Source: Imbricaverruca yamaguchii (lineage: Eukaryota; Arthropoda; Thecostraca; Neoverrucidae). Taken from it: DNA of 64,000 nucleotides. The translations under genes and the position numbers were made by a program. Below are positions 58,448 to 64,000 of the stretch, one piece after another. The stretch is taken from assembly GCA_034440575.1 (NCBI GenBank), contig JAOTOL010001661.1:2140001-2204000 (forward strand), written 5' to 3'. Below the pieces are notes generated by a model. The model searched no databases and had not been told where the DNA came from. It saw nothing but the letters and a program-made list of their open reading frames with translations. Position 1 is the first letter of the stretch; each line of letters begins with the position of its first letter.

Positions 58448-58968
58448 TAAAACGAATATATTGTGAATGATAAGCTCTAACTCGAGTGTTTGAACTGAAG
58501 CCAGCGTTATCTGCGCAGCCTAATCCAACTCGCGCATCACTTGCAGGTGAGATTGGTGTAAGCCAGATGGCTCAGGCTAGATTAGCATAGCATAGCATAT
58601 GCCATGTCATAGTAGCTTAGGCTAACTTAGACATAGCTAGGCTAAGCGTGGTTAGTTTTAGATAGGTGGTTGGGCAGGGCTTTGCTAAGCCTACCTAAGA
58701 TCAGGGTAGCTAATAGGTGTCAGACGTGTCTAAAATGCACAAACTATTCTGTGATAATTGCGTCTACCCAGCGTACGCTCCTGTATCGTATGTGTTGCTT
58801 TTACCCCCATATCGTGCACATACCACCCCCATCCCATAACCACTTGTTTTCTACACTGACGCAGCTATCTGACGATGCCCAATGCCCTGCTTCCTGTCGT
58901 GTAGCATGTGCCACAAGTCTGCACTGCTTTCGGCGTCCGCGAGCCACCTCTTCGATGTTTCACTGCAG
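58448..58968. other. End of second intron
   Basis: Unique DNA with TAGCATAGCATAGCATA and AGGCTAA words. It ends at GTTTCACTGCAG. Confidence 0.5.
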
Positions 58969-59309
58969 GTGCACGACATCGTCGAGTTCCTGCGGGAGCC
59001 GCTGAGGGACAAGGTGCAGCACGTGCGCGTCGAGTACCGGCCGCGGCAGCTGGTGACGCCGACGTCGGCTCGCGCTGACGCCAGCGACGGCGACGGCGAC
59101 GCGGGATCGGCGGCGACGACCGCTTCCTCCGGCAACGGGCTGCTGACGGTGCCGACCAGACGCACGCTGCGGCGCAGCAGCGACTGCGCCACGGAGCGCC
59201 GCCGCACACTCAGCCGCCTCGAGGAGGAGGTGGAGGAGTTCAGCGGCCGGCTCCGGATCGACGGCCACCCGCCCGACCGCCAGACGGCCAGACCCAGCCT
59301 CGACCTCAG
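58969..59309 (+). CDS. C12orf56/DUF4551-like protein, third coding exon
   Basis: A 341-bp exon, entering in phase 0 and leaving in phase 2. It encodes VHDIVEFLREPLRDKVQHVR, then VEYRPRQLV, a low-complexity Ala/Asp/Gly/Ser stretch, RRTLRRSSDCATERRRTLSR and an acidic LEEEVEEFSGRL. It ends DRQTARPSLDL. The first 30 residues look like the end of the folded N-terminal domain (FL...D.xxQH(V/I)R(V/I)xY), and the rest is likely disordered. The donor CCTCAG|GTGAGG is strong. Reading on past it meets TGA at once. The last ~28 nt plus the donor are repeated ~18 times in the following intron. Confidence 0.7.
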
Positions 59310-60232
59310 GTGAGGCCGGACCGCCGGACCGCCAGACCCAGCCTCGACCTCAGGTGAGGCTGGACCGCCAGACCTCCAGACCCAGCCTCGACCTCAGGTG
59401 AGGCCGGACCGCCAGACCACCAGACCGCCAGACCCAGCCTCGACCTCAGGTGAGACCGCCGGACCACTAGACCCAGCCTCGACCTCAGGTGAGGCCGGAC
59501 CGCCAGACCCAGCCTCGACCTCAGGTGAGGCCGGACCACCGGACCGCCAGACCGCCAGACCCAGCCTCGACCTCAGGTGAGACCACCGGACCGCCAGACC
59601 TCCAGACCCAGCCTCGACCTCAGGTGAGGCCGGACCGCCAGACCGCCCGACCACCAGACCCAGCCTCGACCTCAGGTGAGGCCGGACCGCCAGACCGCCA
59701 GACCGCCAGACCCAGCCTCGACCTCAGGTGAGACCGGACCCTCCCGCCTCGACCGGTGGACGCCGACCCCGACCGCCAGACCCGCTTTGACCTCGGTGAC
59801 CCGGACCCCGCCCGCCTGAGACCACCGGACCGCCAGACCTCCAGACCCAGCCTCGACCTCAGGTGAGGCGGAACCGCCAGACCACCAGACCCAGCCTCGA
59901 CCTCAGGTGAGGCCGGACCGCCAGACCACCAGACCGCCACACACAGTCTCGACCTCAGGTGAGGCCGCCGGACCACCAAACCTCCAGACCACCAGACACA
60001 GCCTCGACATCAGGTGATACTGCCGGATCGCTAGGTGGCCAGACCATCAGACCACTAGGCCCAGCCTCGACTTCAGGTGAGACTGCCAGACCACCAGACC
60101 CCCAGACCCAGCCTCGACCTTAGGTGAGACATCCGGACCGCCAGACCACCAGACCAAGCCTTGACTTCAGGTGAGACTGCCGGACCACCAGACCCCCAGA
60201 CCCAGCCTCGACCTTAGGTGAGACATCCAGAC
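59310..60232 (+). repeat. 36-62 bp minisatellite carrying copies of the exon-3 donor junction, ~18 copies
   Basis: Each unit has CCAGACCCAGCCTCGACCTC + AGGTGAG, identical to the last exon bases and donor. It is followed by a variable number of GGACCGCCAGACC blocks. Later copies decay (GACTTCAGGTGAG, GACATCAGGTGAT). Confidence 0.95.
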
Positions 60233-60289
60233 CACCAGACCGCCTGGCCCATAAAACCACATAAGAATTACTGCATTGTGTGAACGGCA

Positions 60290-60329
60290 TGATCAAACAT
60301 CCATGGTATCATCCATGGATGTTTGATCA
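60290..60329. repeat. Perfect 17-bp hairpin
   Basis: TGATCAAACATCCATGG and its exact complement are separated by TATCAT. It lies between two splice-junction arrays. Confidence 0.8.
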
Positions 60330-60565
60330 TCCATTTGATCATGAAACATACATGTGTTTTGCTGTAGAGGATATTGCTTTGACAAATTGCCATGCTATGT
60401 TGTCTGATAGTAAGTGCGGCACATGAACAGTTTCGAAGCATCGCTTTCCGTCTGTCATTCCATTTACGTCTATTGTCAAACATGTGTCTGCAATTATTCA
60501 ATCTGCGTGGTGCCTGCACTAGCGAATGTGCGGATGGGCGCCGATCTGCGCATCGGTGCAGTTGC
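60330..60565. other. Short unique spacer in third intron
   Basis: The only non-array DNA of the third intron, together with the hairpin. No feature. Confidence 0.5.
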
Positions 60566-62235
60566 TGTCCCGGTCGAAATCAGTCCTCGCCTGGTGGTGT
60601 ACAGGCGTGTATGGGTCCCGTCCCGTCTAATGGTGTATCCGTGTCCCCAGTCCCCGTCTGATGTGTTCTGTGTCCCCAGTCCCCGTCTGTGGTGTGTCTG
60701 TGTCCCCCCCGGTGCAGTTGTCTGTGTCCCCGGTCTGCAATCAGTCCTCGCCTGGTGGTGTACAGGTGTGTCTGTGTCCCCAGTCCCCGTCTGATGGTAC
60801 GTCTGTGTCCCCAGTCCCCGTCTGATGGTGTGTCTGTGTCACCGGTCCCCGTCTGATGGTGTGTCTGTGTCCCCAGTCCCCGTCTGATGGTGTTCTGTGT
60901 CCAGTCCCCGTCTTGGTGTGTCCCCAGTCCCCGTCTGATGGTGTGTCTGTGTCCCCAGTCCCCGTCTGATGGTGTGTCTGTGTCCCCAGTCCCCGTCTGA
61001 TGGTGTGTCTGTGTCCCCAGTCCCCGTCTGATGGTGTGTCTGTGTCCCCAGTCCCCGTCTGATGGTGTGTCTGTGTCCCCAGTCCCCGTCTGATGGTGTG
61101 TCCGTGTCCCCAGTCCCCGTCTGATGGTGTTGTGTGTCACTCTTTGTGTCCCCAGTCCCCGTCTGATGGTGTGTCTGTGTCCCCAGTCCCCGTCTGATGG
61201 TGTCCGTGTCCCCAGTCCCCGTCTGATGGTGTGTCTGTGTCCCCAGTCCCCGTCTGATGGTGTGTCTGTGTCCCCAGTCCCCGTCTGATGGTGTGTCTGT
61301 GTCCCCGGTCCCCGTCTGATGGTGTGTCTGTGTCCCCAGTCCCCGTCTGATGGTGTGTCTGTGTCCCCAGTCCCCGTCTGATGGTGTGTCTGTGTCCCCA
61401 GTCCCCGTCTGATGGTGTGTCTGTGTCCCCAGTCCCCGTCTGATGGTGTGTCTGTGTCCCCAGTCCCCGTCTGATGGTGTGTCTGTGTCCCCAGTCCCCG
61501 TCTGATGGTGTGTCTGTGTCCCCAGTCCCCGTCTGATGGTGTGTCTGTGTCCCCAGTCCCCGTCTGATGGTGTGTCTGTGTCCCAGTCCCGTTGATGGTG
61601 TGTCTGTGTCCCCAGTCCCCGTCTGATGGTGTGTCTGTGTCCCCAGTCCCCGTCTGATGACGTGTCTGTGTCCCCAGTCCCCGTCTGATGGTGTATCTGT
61701 GTCCCCAGTCCCCGTCTGATGGTGTGTCTGTGTCCCCAGTCCCCGTCTGATGGTATGTCCGTGTCCCCAGTCCCCGTCTGATGGTGTGTCTGTGTCCCCA
61801 GTCCCCGTCTGATGGTGTGTCTGTGTCCTCAGTCCCCGTCTGATGGTGTGTCTGTGTCCCCAGTCCCCGTCTGATGGTATGTCTATGTCCCCAGTCCCCG
61901 TCTGATGGTGTGTCCGTGTCCCCAGTCCCCGTCTGATGGTGTGTCTGTGTCCCCAGTCCCCGTCTGATGGCGTGTCTGTGTCCCCAGTCCTCGCCTGCTG
62001 GTGTGTCCGTATCCCCAGTCCCCGTCTGATGGTGTGTCTGTGTCCCCAGTCCCCGTCTGATGGTGTGTCTGTGTCCCCAGTCCCCGTCTGATGGTGTATC
62101 TGTGTCCCCAGTCCCCGTCTGATGGTGTGTCTGTGTCCCCAGTCCCCGTCTGATGGTGTGTCTGTGTCCCCAGTCCCCGTCTGATGGTGTGTCTGTGTCC
62201 CCAGTCCCCGTCTGATGGTGTGTCCGTGTCCCCAG
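60566..62235 (+). repeat. 31-bp minisatellite carrying copies of the exon-4 acceptor, ~50 copies
   Basis: The unit GTCCCCAGTCCCCGTCTGAT + GGTGTGTCTGT contains a polypyrimidine-CAG acceptor plus a version of the exon start. Copies at ~60,580, 60,742 and 61,987 keep TCAGTCCTCGCCTG-type or CCCAGTCCTCGCCTGCTGGT sequence, like the true junction at 62,231-62,250. A 621-residue minus-strand ORF (GDWGHRHTIRRGLGTQTHHQ) is an artefact of a unit not divisible by 3. Confidence 0.95.
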
Positions 62236-62550
62236 TCCTCGCCTGCTGGTGGACGGCTGGCCCGTCAGCCCGGCCAGCCCGGACGGCCACCCGCTGGCCG
62301 CCGACGGTGACCAGGTGACACTCTCCCTGCTGCTGAAGCGGCGCCACGCGGCCGGCAGTCCGCAGCCGCGGCCGACCGTCGCCGGCCGCGGCCCGTCGCC
62401 GGGTCCGGCCCGCCACGGCGGCGAGTTCGAGACCGGTCGCGGCATGACGCGGTCACAGAGCGCGCTGCCCGCCTACCACCGGTCGACCAGCGCCAGGGAC
62501 GACTTGCCCGAGCGGTCGCGCAGCGTGCTCGACGCGCCGCACGTGCTGAG
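62236..62550 (+). CDS. C12orf56/DUF4551-like protein, fourth coding exon
   Basis: A 315-bp exon, in and out in phase 2. It encodes S-PRLLVDGWPVSPASPDGH, PLAADGDQVTLSLLLKRR, then a Pro/Arg/Gly-rich stretch with GRGMTRSQSALPAYHRSTSA and RSVLDAPHVL. It is likely a disordered, basic, Ser-rich region. The acceptor is GTCCGTGTCCCCAG (the last of ~50 copies) and the donor GCTGAG|GTGAGT. The protein is open at this point (~298 residues so far), so further exons lie beyond the window. The identity of the family is tentative; the exon chain is supported by matching phases. Confidence 0.65.
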
Positions 62551-62712
62551 GTGAGTCTCGCACGTGCTGGACGCGCCGCACGTGCTGAGGTGAGTCGCGC
62601 ACGTGCTGGACGCGCCGCACGTGCTGAGGTGAGTCTCGCACGTGCTGGACGCGCCGCACGTGCTGAGGTGAGTCTCGCACGTGCTGGACGCGCCGCACGT
62701 GCTGAGGCGAGG
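62551..62712 (+). repeat. 39-bp minisatellite carrying copies of the exon-4 donor junction, ~4 copies
   Basis: The unit is GTGAGTCTCGCACGTGCTGG + ACGCGCCGCACGTGCTGAG. Its second part is the last 19-20 nt of the exon and its first part the donor. Use of a downstream donor would introduce an in-frame TGA at the first codon boundary. Confidence 0.95.
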
Positions 62713-62754
62713 GCCGCCCGGCCCCAGCGCGCACGGGTTAGCACGCTATCTCTC

Positions 62755-63130
<376 letters not shown>

Positions 63131-64000
63131 ATGAAACCTGGCATTCGTGAAGCGCCAGGCCAGGGTGGAATATCGGGCTCACTCGCCACACTTACACACG
63201 CACATGGTTGGAAGAAGCGCTTACTGATGCATCCGGGACGACATGCGGTAGATCAAAGGGTCAGTAAATCAGTGATAGCTTATTGCGTAGGAGAGCTTAA
63301 CTCAGGAGCCGATTTGGCTCTTTGTTAGCGGGCAAACTAATCTTACCCTGTCTCTCCTACTAGAACGCATGCTGTTAATTACTATTTAATTAGAATTGGC
63401 ACTAACACTCAGCCGGCGTGAGAGGCGTTCTAGACAATTACCTCCTGTACGGTAAAGACCCCTGGGTGCTCCTCGACAAGAGTTAATGCTGAGAGCTAAT
63501 GCTGAGACACCCTAGACAAATCAACTTTCCTGCCAGCCCTCATCGACCCAAGTTATACTGTGGAGTAGTAGGCAAAGTATACTAAACTTTATCAAAACCG
63601 CCCAACTACCTGGAGACGGCACCCGCCCCACACGCACCCGCACTCCAGCACCTAACGTCACATACGCTACGACATAAAATTCCTTTTCACGTAGATGCAC
63701 ACTTGTCTTGAATTGCCATGCATAACCCGCTCGCTTTAAAGGCGGCGGAAATGACCGCTGTGGTTCGGCACGCCGCTAAACACTCTCCCGATCGCCCACC
63801 AGTTCTGCCGCGCAGCGTCAGTAGCCGCGAAATAACGCGGCCCGTGCTAGCTTTGTCGCCAGTACGTTAGATGTGCCAATACTGTCAGATGTAAACAAAC
63901 CAGTTACGCAAACCGACCCTGCCTCAAAGCGGGGTAAGTTTTCCGGTCGATTTGTTTACATTCTCGCGACCTTGGATCGTTACCGAGTCTAGCCAGCTGA
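63131..64000. other. Intron of the C12orf56-like gene, unique, no exon recognised
   Basis: AT-richer unique DNA to the window end. No exon with matching phase was identified. Confidence 0.45.

Noticed and set aside
60580..62445. 621-residue minus-strand ORF
   Set aside because: Frame-shifting reading of the 31-bp array, and antisense to a supported exon.

Overview
The window is animal (metazoan) nuclear DNA. It holds spliced genes with GT..AG introns, tRNA-derived SINEs, a LINE fragment, a mariner relic and a cut-and-paste MITE, and no sign of operons. Coding exons are very GC-rich and the spacers are packed with minisatellites. NAA15 plus a C12orf56/DUF4551-like gene, together with these repeats, suggest an invertebrate. 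An arthropod or crustacean is my guess only.

Layout. Positions 1-18,068 contain no exon I can support. They are about twenty minisatellite arrays separated by GC-rich islands and unique DNA, with SINE copies. Positions 18,069-27,120 (+) carry the last five coding exons of NAA15, the auxiliary (ribosome-anchoring) subunit of the NatA N-terminal acetyltransferase. The five exons join in phase and encode about 279 residues, roughly the C-terminal third; the upstream exons lie outside the window or were not recognised. Positions 27,121-32,878 are intergenic: the 3' UTR with an AATAAA, a SINE and a 63-bp repeat. Positions 32,879-62,550 (+) carry the first four coding exons (about 298 residues) of a second gene. 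I tentatively place it in the C12orf56/DUF4551 family. Its first intron is 22 kb and holds many repeats and transposon relics. The gene continues beyond the window.

The most striking feature is a recurrent link between splice junctions and minisatellites. At six of the sixteen mapped exon ends, the adjacent intronic array is built from units that contain the splice site plus 15-30 nt of flanking exon. These are the donors at 20,088, 22,443, 59,309 and 62,550, and the acceptors at 26,917 and 62,236. The introns therefore hold from a few to about fifty decoy copies of their own splice sites. In the last NAA15 intron the array is also open in the reading frame of the last exon for almost 3 kb, which explains the very long low-complexity ORFs there. 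The two genes have no evident functional relation. What they share is the way their introns have been expanded.
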